Shown here in pieces: positions 52,670 to 61,980 of a stretch of 64,000 nucleotides of DNA. A program made the position numbers and the translations under genes. The stretch covers positions 186,001-250,000 of the forward strand of contig CAWJJY010000005.1 in NCBI GenBank assembly GCA_963843385.1, written 5' to 3'. Origin of the DNA: CAVOHU01 sp963843385 (GTDB taxonomy: Bacteria > Acidobacteriota > Vicinamibacteria > Vicinamibacterales > JAKQTR01). Numbering within the stretch: position 1 is the stretch's first letter; each line of letters opens with the position of its first letter. The notes under the pieces are model-generated. The model made no database searches. It was not told the origin of the DNA and saw only the letters and a program-made list of their open reading frames with translations.

Positions 52670-53664
52670 CGACCGCCACCTCGACCCGACCTCCCGCGCC
52701 GCAGATCAGCCGCGAGCGCGCGCTGGAGATGTACTCGCAGATGGTCCAGATCCGCGCGTTCGAGGACAAGGTCAACGATCTGTACAAACGCGCCATCATG
52801 CCGGGGCTCGCGCACCTCTATTCCGGGCAGGAGGCCGTCGCAGTCGGCGTCTGCCAGGCGCTGCACCGCGACGACTACATCACCAGCACCCACCGCGGCC
52901 ACGGCCACTGCCTGGCCAAGGGCGCGACGCCCGACCTGATGTTCGCCGAGCTCCTCGGGAAGGAAGCCGGCTATTGCGGCGGGCGCGGCGGATCGATGCA
53001 CATCGCCGATCCGGCCACCGGCAACCTGGGCGCCAACGCCATTGTCGGCGGCAGCGCGGGGATTGCGACCGGCGCGGGATTCTCGGCAAAGGCGCTGGGG
53101 ACCGGCGCCGTCTCGGTGTGCTTCTTCGGCGAAGGCGCGCTCGGCCAGGGCCTGCTCTACGAGGTCATGAACCTCGCCAGCCTCTGGTCGCTTCCCGTCA
53201 TCTACGTGTGCGAGAACAACCTCTACAACGAGTACACCCATTACACGGAGACCACCTCTGGGCAGATCCTCGGCCGGCCGGCCGCATTCGGCATTCGTGC
53301 CGAGCGGGTCGACGGCCAGGATGTCAACGCCGTGTACACGGCGGCCCTGGCGCTGGTCACTCGTGCGCGCGAGGGCGGCGGGCCGGGCTTCCTGCTGTGC
53401 GACACCTACCGGTACCACGGTCACCACGTGGGTGACATCAACCGCGCCTACTACCGGCCGAAGGAAGAGGAACACGACTGGATGGCGACGCGCGATCCGA
53501 TTGCACGATTCGGAGAGTGGCTCTGCGCGCAGGGTCTCGCCACGCCCGCGACGCTCGAGGAGATCCAGGTTCGGAGCACCGCGGCGATCGAGTCCGCAGC
53601 GCACTTCGCGCTCGACGCCCCCTATCCGGCAGCGGCCGATGTCCGTCGTCACGTTTATGCCTGA
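52666..53664 (+). CDS. 2-oxoacid dehydrogenase E1 alpha subunit (acetoin/pyruvate-type)
   Basis: This 332-residue subunit decarboxylates a 2-oxo acid with thiamine diphosphate. The TPP motif reads GEG (residues 155-157, usually GDG) then ENN (183-185), with GRGGSMH and TYRYHGHHVGD loops typical of E1 alpha. The GTG start at 52666 forms GTGA with the preceding stop. The stop overlaps the E1 beta start. Substrate could be pyruvate, acetoin or a branched oxo acid; the sequence does not decide. Confidence 0.9.
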   Translation: MTTATSTRPPAPQISRERALEMYSQMVQIRAFEDKVNDLYKRAIMPGLAHLYSGQEAVAVGVCQALHRDDYITSTHRGHGHCLAKGATPDLMFAELLGKEAGYCGGRGGSMHIADPATGNLGANAIVGGSAGIATGAGFSAKALGTGAVSVCFFGEGALGQGLLYEVMNLASLWSLPVIYVCENNLYNEYTHYTETTSGQILGRPAAFGIRAERVDGQDVNAVYTAALALVTRAREGGGPGFLLCDTYRYHGHHVGDINRAYYRPKEEEHDWMATRDPIARFGEWLCAQGLATPATLEEIQVRSTAAIESAAHFALDAPYPAAADVRRHVYA

Positions 53665-54652
53665 GACCACCCAACGCGAATTGACGTTTGCAGAAGCGAT
53701 CCGCGAGGCGCTGGCGGAAGAAATGCGCCGCGACCCGCGGGTCGTCATCCTCGGTGAGGACGTGGCCGAGGCCGGGACGCCCTTCAAGGTGCTGTCGGGG
53801 CTCGTCGAGGAGTTCGGCACCTCCCGGGTGATCGACACCCCGATTTCCGAAGCCGGCTTCACCGGGCTGGCGGTCGGCGCCGCGATGACCGGCATGCGGC
53901 CGGTCGCCGACATCATGTTCGGCGACTTTCTCACGCTCACGATGGACCAGATGGTGAATCAGGCGGCGAAGATTCACTACATGTCCGGCGGGAAGCTCAA
54001 GGTCCCCATGGTGCTGCGCACGACGATGGGCGCGGCACGCCGGTCCGCGGCCCAGCACTCGCAGTCGCTGCACGTCTGGATGAGCCACGTCCCGGGGCTG
54101 AAGGTGGTCCTGCCCTCGACCCCCTACGACGGAAAGGGTCTGCTCAAAACGGCTATTCGTGACGACAGCCCGGTGGTGTTCATCGAAGACAAGATGATGT
54201 TCCGCCTCAAGGGCCCGGTGCCCGCCGAGGAGTACACGATTCCGTTCGGCGTCGCCGACATCAAGCGCGCCGGGACCGATGTCACCATCGTCGCGACCAG
54301 CAGCATGGTCCAGACCGCGCTCGAGGCCGCGCGGCAGCTCGAGGCGCTGGGCATCAGCGCCGAGGTGATCGACCCGCGCACGACGTCCCCGCTCGACCGG
54401 CAGACCATTGTCGAGTCCGTCAAGAAGACCTCACGCGCCGTGGTCGTCGACGAGGGCCACCAGCAGTACGGCGTGACCGCGGAAATCGCGTCGATCATCG
54501 CCGACGAGGCGTTCTATCACCTGGATGCGCCGGTGAAGCGGCTGGGCGCGATGGACGTGCCCGTGCCCTTCTCGCCGCCGCTCGAAGATGTCACGGTTCC
54601 AACCGAGAAGGCCATCGTCGAACTGGTACGAAGCCTCTTCAAGTCGAATTGA
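53657..54652 (+). CDS. 2-oxoacid dehydrogenase E1 beta subunit
   Basis: This 331-residue subunit completes the E1 heterotetramer. Conserved features are ILGEDVAEAGTPFKV, DTPISEAGFTGLAVGAAM, the MDQMVNQAAK and SAAQHSQSLH stretches, and the C-terminal transketolase domain beginning PAEEYTIPFGVADIKRAG. ATG 53657 overlaps the E1 alpha stop by eight bases; ATG 53639 would lengthen it by six residues and overlap by 26. Neither has a clear ribosome site, so coupling is probable. Confidence 0.91.
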   Translation: MPETTQRELTFAEAIREALAEEMRRDPRVVILGEDVAEAGTPFKVLSGLVEEFGTSRVIDTPISEAGFTGLAVGAAMTGMRPVADIMFGDFLTLTMDQMVNQAAKIHYMSGGKLKVPMVLRTTMGAARRSAAQHSQSLHVWMSHVPGLKVVLPSTPYDGKGLLKTAIRDDSPVVFIEDKMMFRLKGPVPAEEYTIPFGVADIKRAGTDVTIVATSSMVQTALEAARQLEALGISAEVIDPRTTSPLDRQTIVESVKKTSRAVVVDEGHQQYGVTAEIASIIADEAFYHLDAPVKRLGAMDVPVPFSPPLEDVTVPTEKAIVELVRSLFKSN

Positions 54653-54667
54653 TTGCAGGAGACCATC

Positions 54668-56026
54668 ATGGGGATCAAGACATACGGAACAATGGCCGTC
54701 GACTGGGAGCAGCGGATCGACTTCGACCGCCTGCGCCGCGATCGGCTGGCACGCGCGCGCGCCGTCATGGAACCGACCGAGCTCGGGTCGCTGCTCTGCT
54801 TCGACATGACCAACGTCCGGTACATCACGTCCACGCACATCGGCACGTGGGCGCAGGACAAGGCCAACCGGTTCACGCTGCTCCCGCGGGGCGACGAGCC
54901 CATCCTCTGGGACTTCGGGTCCGCGGCCAGGCACCACCAGCTCTTCTGCCCGTGGCTGGGCGAGCGATCGCGCGCGGGCATCTCGATGCTGCGCGGCGCG
55001 ATCACCCCCGACATGGGCCGCGCCGAGGACGTGGCGAAGAAGATCAAGCGCGAGCTCGAGATGCGCGGGCTCCACAAGGCCCCGGTCGGCATCGACATGA
55101 TCGAGCCACCGGTCCTCTTCGCGCTCCAGAAGGAAGGCCTGACGATCGTCGACGGCCAGGCGGTGATGTCGGAGGCGCGGGTCATCAAGTCGCAGGACGA
55201 GATCGCGCTCCTCAACCACGCGGCGATGATGGTCGATGCCGCCTACGACGAACTCTACCGCGCGATGAAGCCCGGGATGCGTGAGAACGAGGCGGTCGGC
55301 CTCGTGTCCAAGGTGCTCTACGACCTCGGGTCGGAGTATGTCGAGGCCGTCAACGCGATTTCAGGGGAACGGGGCAACCCGCACCCGCACGTGTTCTCGG
55401 ATCGGTCGCTCAGGCCCGGGGACCCCGTCTACTACGACATCCTCCAGACCTACATGGGCTACAAGACCTGCTACTACCGGTGCTTCGCCATCGGCTACGG
55501 GTCGCACAACATGGTCGACGCCTACAAGCGGTGCCGCGACTACCTGGATGCCGCCATCGAGCTCATCCGGCCGGGGCGCACGACGGCCGAGGTCGCGTCG
55601 GTGTGGCCGCGGGCGGAGGAGTTCGGCTTCCCCAACGAGGAGGCAGCCTTCGCGCTCCAGTACGGGCACGGCGTCGGCCTGGCAATCTGGGAGAGGCCCG
55701 TCATCAGCCGCCTGGTGTCGCTCGACCATCCCTACACGCTCGAACCGGGCATGGTGTTCGCGCTCGAGACGTTCTGGCCGTCGAAGGACGGATTCGGCGC
55801 GGCGCGCATCGAGGAGGAGATCGTCGTGACGCCGACCGGCCACGAGATCATCACGCGGTTCCCCGCCGACAAACTCATGGTGGCCGGCGCCAACTACGTC
55901 ACGGTGGAAGGCCCGCTGCCCACGACGCGCGAGAACGAGAATCCGCCGAGCGAGCGGGTGAAGGAGATGATTGCCGCCGCCGGCCTCAAGCCGACGGTGG
56001 AGCCCGAGGCCGTTTTGAAGCGTTAG
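54668..56026 (+). CDS. M24 creatinase-fold hydrolase or lyase with altered metal site
   Basis: This 452-residue protein has the creatinase-like N-domain and a pita-bread C-domain of the M24 group, which includes aminopeptidase P, creatinase, ectoine hydrolase and the DMSP lyase DddP. Of the five usual metal ligands, Asp257 (YYDI), His334 (YGHGVGL), Glu367 (ALETFW) and Glu382 (RIEEE) are visible. The second Asp position (+11) is Cys268 in GYKTCYY. A normal dimetal peptidase is therefore unlikely, and a creatinase, ectoine-hydrolase or lyase role fits better. AGGAG precedes ATG 54668. It lies between E1 and E2, an unusual place that suggests it feeds the pathway. Confidence 0.82.
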   Translation: MGIKTYGTMAVDWEQRIDFDRLRRDRLARARAVMEPTELGSLLCFDMTNVRYITSTHIGTWAQDKANRFTLLPRGDEPILWDFGSAARHHQLFCPWLGERSRAGISMLRGAITPDMGRAEDVAKKIKRELEMRGLHKAPVGIDMIEPPVLFALQKEGLTIVDGQAVMSEARVIKSQDEIALLNHAAMMVDAAYDELYRAMKPGMRENEAVGLVSKVLYDLGSEYVEAVNAISGERGNPHPHVFSDRSLRPGDPVYYDILQTYMGYKTCYYRCFAIGYGSHNMVDAYKRCRDYLDAAIELIRPGRTTAEVASVWPRAEEFGFPNEEAAFALQYGHGVGLAIWERPVISRLVSLDHPYTLEPGMVFALETFWPSKDGFGAARIEEEIVVTPTGHEIITRFPADKLMVAGANYVTVEGPLPTTRENENPPSERVKEMIAAAGLKPTVEPEAVLKR

Positions 56027-56038
56027 GGGAACAACGGG

Positions 56039-57208
56039 ATGGCAACCAGCGTGGTGATGCCCGCGCTCGAGATGGTCCAGGAGACCGGCAAGCTCGTCGC
56101 GTGGCACAAGCAGGAAGGGGACCTCGTCGCCAAGGGCGACCTGCTGATGTCGGTCGAGACCGACAAGGCGGTCATCGACATCGAAGCGGACGCCGGCGGA
56201 GTCCTCTCCGGCGTCACCGCAAAGGCCGATGACGTCATCGCCGTCGGTCAGGTCATTGCGTGGATCCTTGCGCCGGGCGAAGCGCTGCCGGCGCAGCTCG
56301 AGACCTACGTGTCGGGCCGCGCCGGCGCCCCGGCGGCCAAGGCCGAGGCGGTGCCGGCCGCGGCTCCACAGGCCAAGGCGGCTGACGATCGTCCCCTGCT
56401 CTCTCCCAAAGCGCGGCGTCTGGCCGCCGAACGCGGACTCAACGTGAGCGGCATGGCCGGCTCGGGCCCGGGCGGAGCCGTGACCGCGGCTGATCTTCCG
56501 GTCAAGAGCCCGGCCGCACCGGCGGCCCCGAGCACGACGTGGCGGATCATGGCGGAACGCGTCACCGCCTCGTGGACCACCGTGCCGCATTTCTTCCTCA
56601 CGCGCGATGTCGAGGTCGGCGCGTTCCTCGAAGCGCGTCAGCGGTTCAACGAGCGGAGCCGTGCGGAATCCGCCGAAGCGATCACCGTCACCGACCAACT
56701 GGTCGCCGTGGTGGCGAAGGTCGCGCGCAAACACCCGCGCGTGAACGCCAGCTGGATCGACGGTACCGTTCGCCTGCAGGACGAGGTGAACGTGGGCATC
56801 GCGACGGCCGTGGACGACGGCCTGGTCGTGCCCGTGATCCACCAGGCCGACCGGCTGCCGTTGCGCGAAATCGCGCGGCGGCGGCGCGAGGTCGTGGACC
56901 GGGCGAAGGCGGGGCGCCTGCAGCCCGCCGACATCGCCCGCGGCACGATCACCATCAGCAACCTCGGGATGTACGGAGTCGACGCGTTCCACGCCATCGT
57001 CAACGCGCCTCAGGCGATCATCCTCGCGATCGGGCGCATCGCCGATCGGGTGGTGGCGCGCGACGGACGCCCGGTCGTGTGTGCCCAGATGACCGTCACG
57101 CTGTCGTGCGATCACCGGGTGGTGGACGGAGCCCGCGGCGCCGAGTTCCTCCGCGACCTGGCCCAGGCCATCGAACACCCGGACGCCCTTGCCGATGACG
57201 GCGCCTGA
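56039..57208 (+). CDS. Dihydrolipoamide acyltransferase E2
   Basis: This 389-residue core subunit transfers the acyl group from E1 to CoA. A single lipoyl domain spans residues 1-78 with Lys43 in ETDKAVIDIE. The peripheral subunit-binding domain is at about 118-153 (LLSPKARRLAAERGLNV). The catalytic domain runs from about 165 with His359 and Asp363 in DHRVVDG. A flexible Ala/Pro/Lys linker separates the first two. It is shorter than E. coli AceF, which has three lipoyl domains. No E3 gene lies in the window, so a shared lipoamide dehydrogenase is implied. Confidence 0.94.
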   Translation: MATSVVMPALEMVQETGKLVAWHKQEGDLVAKGDLLMSVETDKAVIDIEADAGGVLSGVTAKADDVIAVGQVIAWILAPGEALPAQLETYVSGRAGAPAAKAEAVPAAAPQAKAADDRPLLSPKARRLAAERGLNVSGMAGSGPGGAVTAADLPVKSPAAPAAPSTTWRIMAERVTASWTTVPHFFLTRDVEVGAFLEARQRFNERSRAESAEAITVTDQLVAVVAKVARKHPRVNASWIDGTVRLQDEVNVGIATAVDDGLVVPVIHQADRLPLREIARRRREVVDRAKAGRLQPADIARGTITISNLGMYGVDAFHAIVNAPQAIILAIGRIADRVVARDGRPVVCAQMTVTLSCDHRVVDGARGAEFLRDLAQAIEHPDALADDGA

Positions 57209-57382
57209 ACGCTCGCCCCTCCGCCGCGGTCCGGACACCCATCGGACCGGCGGGCGGGCCCCCGGGGACTGGAGCGGCCGGGCGCATCTTCGGCGGGGCG
57301 GATACGCCGTGCTTCGGAATCCGTTGTCGGAGGATGGTCCGCTTTTCCGGCGCCGGCCATCGTCGAGGGGGACAACCGGTCA

Positions 57383-57401
57383 CTGATCGCTGCCCGATCA
57401 G
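57383..57401 (+). promoter_or_regulatory. Hairpin abutting the ribosome site of the transporter gene
   Basis: CTGATCG (57383-57389) and CGATCAG (57395-57401) form a perfect 7-bp stem directly followed by AAGGAGG (57402-57408). It could influence translation initiation. The 205-base gap also contains a GGTCCG/CGGACC hairpin near 57230. Confidence 0.4.
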
Positions 57402-57413
57402 AAGGAGGAAGAC

Positions 57414-58724
57414 GTGGCGCCAGGTGTTGAAACGAAGAAGAAGAAGAAGCCCTTTTACAAGACGTTGTGGATCCAGGTCCTGATCGGCATGGGGGTGGGC
57501 GTCCTGCTGGGGCACTTCTACCCATCCACCGGAGCATCGCTCCAGCCGCTGGGCGACGCGTTCATCAACCTGATCAAGATGATCATCGGGCCGATCATCT
57601 TCGTCACCGTCGTGTCCGGCCTCTCCAAGATGTCGAACATGAAGGAGGTCGGCCGGATCGGGGTGCGCGCGATCGTCCTGTTCGAGCTGGCCTCGACCGT
57701 CGCGCTGCTGCTCGGCCTGGCCGTGGTCGTGCTCTATCAGCCGGGTGTCGGCATCAACGCTGATCCGGCGGCACTGAAGTCCGGCATCGTGCCCGGCGCG
57801 TCCACGACGATCCCGGGCGGCGTCGGCTTCTTCATGGCCATGATCCCGTCGACGCCGAGCGCGGCGTTCGCCAGCGGCAACATCCTGCAGATCATGGTCT
57901 TCTCAATCCTCTTCGGCCTCGCCCTGCTGAGGATCGGTGAGAAGGGCCGCACGATCCTCAACCTGATCGAGACGGTGTCGGCGGCGCTCTTCTCCGCGCT
58001 GGCGCTGATCATGAACCTGGCGCCGATCGGCGTCTTCGGCGCGATGGCGTTCACGGTCGGGAAGTTCGGCATCTACACCCTCATCCCGATGGGCAAGGTG
58101 GTGGGCGCCGTCTACTTCACGTGCATCGTCTTCGTCCTGCTGATTCTCGGGCCGGCGGCCCGCCTGGCGGGTTTCAGCATTCTGAAGTACCTCGCCTACA
58201 TCAAGGACGAGATCCTCATCGTGCTGGCCACCTCGACCTCCGAAGTGGTGCTGCCCCGGCTGATCAAGAAACTGGAAGACGTCGGCTGCAAGGAGAGCGT
58301 GGTCGGACTGGTGGTGCCGACCGGATACTCGTTCAACCAGGACGGATCCGCCATCTACCAGAGCATCTCGCTGCTCTTCATCGCGCAGGCCATGAATCTG
58401 CCGCTGACCTGGACGGAGATCATCACGTTCCTGCTGGTCCTCAAGGTCACCTCGAAGGCGGGTGCCGGCGTCTCTGGGTCGGCCTTCGTCGTCCTCGCGG
58501 CGACGCTGGCCACGGTGCCGACCGTACCGGTCGCCGGCATGGCGCTGCTCATCGGCATCGAGCGGTTCATGTCGATGGCGCGCGGCACCACCAACATGAT
58601 CTGCAACGGCGTCGTCACGATGATTGTCGCGAAGTGGGACGGCGCACTTGACGTCGCCCGGATGAACCAGGTCCTGGATGGCAGGCCCGTCGCCGGGCAA
58701 GCCGTCACCGAGGCGGCCGAGTAA
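57414..58724 (+). CDS. Dicarboxylate/amino-acid:cation symporter (DAACS family)
   Basis: This 436-residue inner-membrane carrier takes up dicarboxylates or acidic amino acids with Na+ or H+. The lysine-rich N-terminus is followed by eight helices and two re-entrant loops. Hallmarks are IIGPIIFVTVVSG, the serine-rich ATSTSEVVLPRL hairpin and PTGYSFNQDGSAIY. GTG 57414 is fixed by AAGGAGG six bases upstream. It probably imports the substrate, or an intermediate, of the operon's pathway, which makes the operon's target a small carboxylate. Confidence 0.93.
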   Translation: MAPGVETKKKKKPFYKTLWIQVLIGMGVGVLLGHFYPSTGASLQPLGDAFINLIKMIIGPIIFVTVVSGLSKMSNMKEVGRIGVRAIVLFELASTVALLLGLAVVVLYQPGVGINADPAALKSGIVPGASTTIPGGVGFFMAMIPSTPSAAFASGNILQIMVFSILFGLALLRIGEKGRTILNLIETVSAALFSALALIMNLAPIGVFGAMAFTVGKFGIYTLIPMGKVVGAVYFTCIVFVLLILGPAARLAGFSILKYLAYIKDEILIVLATSTSEVVLPRLIKKLEDVGCKESVVGLVVPTGYSFNQDGSAIYQSISLLFIAQAMNLPLTWTEIITFLLVLKVTSKAGAGVSGSAFVVLAATLATVPTVPVAGMALLIGIERFMSMARGTTNMICNGVVTMIVAKWDGALDVARMNQVLDGRPVAGQAVTEAAE

Positions 58725-58787
58725 GCCGGTCCGCGGCTCGAGCATGAGATCATCCTGCCTGCGCGGGATATTGAAGGGGAACACGAC

Positions 58788-59834
58788 ATGGAATTCTCGC
58801 ACTACGCCGCGCGTCTCGTCGGGCGCGCGGCGCTGGCGGTTGCCGTCATGAGCGCGGAGGGCGCCATAGGGTTCGCCCAGACGGCACCATCGACCGCGAC
58901 ACCGGGCGCCGGGCCGCAGACGATCCGGGTCATCTCGTTCGGGGGCATTTCCACCGTGCCGCTGCTGGTGGCGGATGCGCAGGGCACCTTCGCCAAGCAC
59001 GGATTGAAGGTCGTGGTCGAGTTCACGCCGAACTCGACGCTCCTGCGACAGGGCCTTGCGGCCGGCAAGTACGACATCGCCCACGCCGCGGTGGACAACG
59101 CCGTGGCCATGGTCGAGACGGACGGGACGGACGTCATCGTCCTGCAGGGTAGCGACGACGGGATGACGGAGCTGTTCGTTCAGCCGACCATCGAGTCGGT
59201 GGCGGCGTTGAAGGGCAAGACGCTCGCCGTCGACGCCCCGAACACGGCCTACGCTCTACAGATGCGGAAGATCCTGCTGCAGAACGGCCTGACCGGCGCC
59301 GACTACACGATGAAGGCGGTGGGAGGAACGCCCCAGCGTCTCCAGGCGCTGCTGCAGGACAAAGACCTGGCGGCGTCGATGCTCAATCCGCCTTCCTCCA
59401 TCCAGGCGAAACGGGGTGGCCTCAAGAGCCTGGGCACGGCGACCTCCCTCATCGGCCCCTATCAGGGGGTCGGAGCCTTCGCCTTGCGATCCTGGGCGAA
59501 AGGCAACCGGGACGCGGTGACGCGATACCTCGCGGCCTATGTCGAGGCGTTGCGCTGGTTCCTGGCGCCGGCGCACAAGGCCGAGGCCGTCGCGCTGCTC
59601 ACAACCGGACTCAAGCTCGCGCCGGAGGTGGCCGAGACTGCCTACGCGCAGGCCCTGGCGAAAGACGGCCTCGTGCCCGATGCCCACCTGAACGTCGAAG
59701 GGCTGAAGAACGTGTTGAAACTGCGGGCGGAGATCGAGAAGCAGTGGCAGGGGACGCCCCCGGCCGCCTCAAAATACTACGACCTCAGCTATCACCAGGC
59801 CGCACTCGCACTGCTGGCCAAGGGCACGCGCTGA
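58788..59834 (+). CDS. NMT1/THI5-like periplasmic substrate-binding protein
   Basis: This 348-residue exported protein has a signal peptide near residues 10-33 and the two-lobe NMT1-like fold (GISTVPLLVADAQGTFAKHG, followed by TLLRQGLAAGKYDIAHAAVD). The family binds small organic ions for ABC import. No ABC permease or ATPase is adjacent, so it works with a distant transporter, or acts as a sensor. AAGGGGA precedes ATG 58788. It lies between the symporter and the oxidoreductase in the same orientation. Confidence 0.86.
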   Translation: MEFSHYAARLVGRAALAVAVMSAEGAIGFAQTAPSTATPGAGPQTIRVISFGGISTVPLLVADAQGTFAKHGLKVVVEFTPNSTLLRQGLAAGKYDIAHAAVDNAVAMVETDGTDVIVLQGSDDGMTELFVQPTIESVAALKGKTLAVDAPNTAYALQMRKILLQNGLTGADYTMKAVGGTPQRLQALLQDKDLAASMLNPPSSIQAKRGGLKSLGTATSLIGPYQGVGAFALRSWAKGNRDAVTRYLAAYVEALRWFLAPAHKAEAVALLTTGLKLAPEVAETAYAQALAKDGLVPDAHLNVEGLKNVLKLRAEIEKQWQGTPPAASKYYDLSYHQAALALLAKGTR

Positions 59835-59849
59835 TTCCCCGGTTCGCCC

Positions 59850-61583
59850 ATGGCCTCCGAATACCAGTTGCAGGTCTGGCGCATCAATGTGCGCACGCAG
59901 ACGTTGACGAGAGAGCCGGTCCCCCCGGCCTGGGAGAAGCTGGGGGGACGGGGACTCCTCGCCCGCATCCTGCTGGATGAGGTCGATCCGACCTGCGAAC
60001 CGCTCGGTCCCAACAACAAGCTGGTCTTCGCGCCCGGCCTCCTCGTCGGTCACATGCTGAGCGCGTGCGACCGGCTGTCCCTCGGCGCCAAGTCGCCGTT
60101 GTCGGGCGGCTTCAGGGAGAGCAACTCCGGCGGCAGCACGGGCCTCCACATCACGGCGATGGGCATCAAGGCGCTCATTCTCGAGAACTGGCCGTCGGAC
60201 TCGCGATTCTGGATCCTCCACCTGAGCATGAGCGGCGCACGATGGGAACCCGCCGACGAGCTGGTCGGGCAGGGGGTGTACGAAGTCGCCCCGACGCTCC
60301 TCGAGCGCTACGGGAAGAAGGTGGCGATTTCGCTCATCGGCCCCGGCGGCGAATACAAGCTGGCCGCTGCCGGCATCCAGAATCTCGACAAGGAACGCGT
60401 GCCCTCCCGCATCAACGCACGCGGGGGGATGGGCGCCGTCATGGGCTCCAAGGGACTCAAGGCCATCGTCTTCGATGATGCCGAGGGCCAGAAACCGCCC
60501 ATCGTCGACCCGGTGGCCTACAAGACGGCACAGAAAGCGTTCAACCAGGCGCTGTCCGTCCATCCGCAGATCCACACGTACCGGGACTACGGCACGGCCG
60601 CCAATGTCATGATGTGCGACGCGCTGGGCGCCCTGCCCACTCGCAACTTCTCGAGCGGCAGCTACGAGAAGGCCGAATCGGTCAGCGGCGAGCATGCGCG
60701 TGAGCTGATGCTCCAGCGCGGAGGCAGTTCCAACCCGTCTCACGGCTGCATGGCCGGCTGCACGATCCGATGCTCCAATGTCTTCGGCGGCGAAGACGGG
60801 AAGACGATCGTCTCGCCGCTCGAGTACGAGACCATCGGCTTGCTGGGCCCGAACCTGGACATCCCCGATCTCGACGTGATCGGGCGCCTCAACTGGCAGA
60901 TCAACGACATGGGCCTCGATACGATCGAGATCGGCGCTTCCCTCGGCGTGGCCTGCGAGGCCGGGTTGATGAAGTGGGGCGATGGTGACCGCGCGATGGA
61001 ACTGCTCCAGGAAATCCGCCACAACACCCCGGTCGGCCGGATACTGGGCATGGGGTCGGTTTTGACAGGCAAGGTGCTCGGCATCGAGCGCGTCCCCGCC
61101 ACCAAGGGACTTGCGATGTCGGCCTACGATCCGAGGGCCATCAAGGGCACCGGCGTCACCTTCGCCACCTCGACGCAGGGCGGGGACCACACCTCCGGCC
61201 TGACGCTTCGCATGAAGATCGACCACCGCGACCCGAAAGGCCAGGTCGCCGCTTCGAGGACGGTGCAGATCAACGTCGCAGGCTACGACACGCTCGGCGC
61301 GTGCCTGATGTCGGGCCCGGGCTTCGCCACGGCGCCGGGCGCCATCCGCGACCTGCTCAACAGCCGATACGGGTGGACGGTCGGCGACGACGTGCTGCAG
61401 GAACTCGGCAAGGAAACCCTGAAGCTGGAACGCGAGTTCAACCGCCGGGCGGGGTTCACCTCTGCGCACGATCGGCTGCCGGAGTGGATGACGCGCGAGG
61501 CGCTTCCGCCGTTCAACACCGTGTTCGATGTGCCTCCTGAGGAAATGGACGAGATCTTCAAGGACATCGACGAGGTCAAGTAG
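59850..61583 (+). CDS. Tungsten-containing aldehyde:ferredoxin oxidoreductase
   Basis: This 577-residue enzyme oxidises aldehydes to acids with a tungstopterin and a [4Fe-4S] cluster. The N-domain binds the pterin (GGRGLLARILL, SGGFRESNSGGSTG). The cluster ligands are GCMAGCTIRC (three Cys) and a fourth in LGACLMSGPGF. The first two Cys are three residues apart rather than the two seen in the archaeal enzyme, a spacing I recall from some other AOR groups. The fold is soluble and cytoplasmic. It is followed by MoaD-like and ThiF-like genes, likely for cofactor maturation. No ferredoxin or Fe-S electron-transfer subunit is adjacent. Confidence 0.92.
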   Translation: MASEYQLQVWRINVRTQTLTREPVPPAWEKLGGRGLLARILLDEVDPTCEPLGPNNKLVFAPGLLVGHMLSACDRLSLGAKSPLSGGFRESNSGGSTGLHITAMGIKALILENWPSDSRFWILHLSMSGARWEPADELVGQGVYEVAPTLLERYGKKVAISLIGPGGEYKLAAAGIQNLDKERVPSRINARGGMGAVMGSKGLKAIVFDDAEGQKPPIVDPVAYKTAQKAFNQALSVHPQIHTYRDYGTAANVMMCDALGALPTRNFSSGSYEKAESVSGEHARELMLQRGGSSNPSHGCMAGCTIRCSNVFGGEDGKTIVSPLEYETIGLLGPNLDIPDLDVIGRLNWQINDMGLDTIEIGASLGVACEAGLMKWGDGDRAMELLQEIRHNTPVGRILGMGSVLTGKVLGIERVPATKGLAMSAYDPRAIKGTGVTFATSTQGGDHTSGLTLRMKIDHRDPKGQVAASRTVQINVAGYDTLGACLMSGPGFATAPGAIRDLLNSRYGWTVGDDVLQELGKETLKLEREFNRRAGFTSAHDRLPEWMTREALPPFNTVFDVPPEEMDEIFKDIDEVK

Positions 61584-61672
61584 GCTTGGGGCCTGGGGCT
61601 TGAGGGTTGGGGCTTGGCGCTCGAGGCTCGAGTCTTGGGGCTTGGGGTTCGAGGCTTGAGGCTTGGGACCGG
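61584..61672. repeat. Degenerate tandem repeat
   Basis: Short units of the type GGCTTGGGGCTTGAG are repeated with drift across about 90 bases between the oxidoreductase and the MoaD-like gene. A similar G-rich run lies at 5281-5330. Both look like slippage-prone intergenic repeats with no coding potential. Confidence 0.6.
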
Positions 61673-61754
61673 GGGATGAAATCCTCGCCCTGCATTCAAG
61701 ATCACGGCGGGCCGTGCGTGCCGGGCGGAACGACTCGGTGTCGAGGCACCACCA

Positions 61755-61979
61755 ATGCAAATCACGGTGCGACTCTTCCTCGCGTTCAGGGCGGGGCGTT
61801 TCCAGTCGAAGTCACTGGAGTATTCCGACGGCACCACGGTGAAGCAGGTCGCCCTCGCACTGGAGCTTCGCGAAGAAGATATCGGCACGGCGATTGTGAA
61901 CGGCCGGGAAGCCGAGCTCGATTCGGCTCTCCACGGCGGAGACACGCTGCTGCTCTTCCCACTGGTCGGAGGAGGCTAG
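61755..61979 (+). CDS. MoaD/ThiS-family small sulfur carrier protein
   Basis: This 74-residue beta-grasp protein ends in LVGGG, with the C-terminal Gly-Gly that is adenylated and thiocarboxylated in MoaD and ThiS. FPLVGGG at the end and SDGTTVKQV in the middle are typical. It follows the tungsten oxidoreductase and precedes a ThiF-like gene by one base, so it most likely delivers sulfur for the dithiolene of the tungsten or molybdenum pterin. Confidence 0.88.
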   Translation: MQITVRLFLAFRAGRFQSKSLEYSDGTTVKQVALALELREEDIGTAIVNGREAELDSALHGGDTLLLFPLVGGG

Positions 61980-61980
61980 G

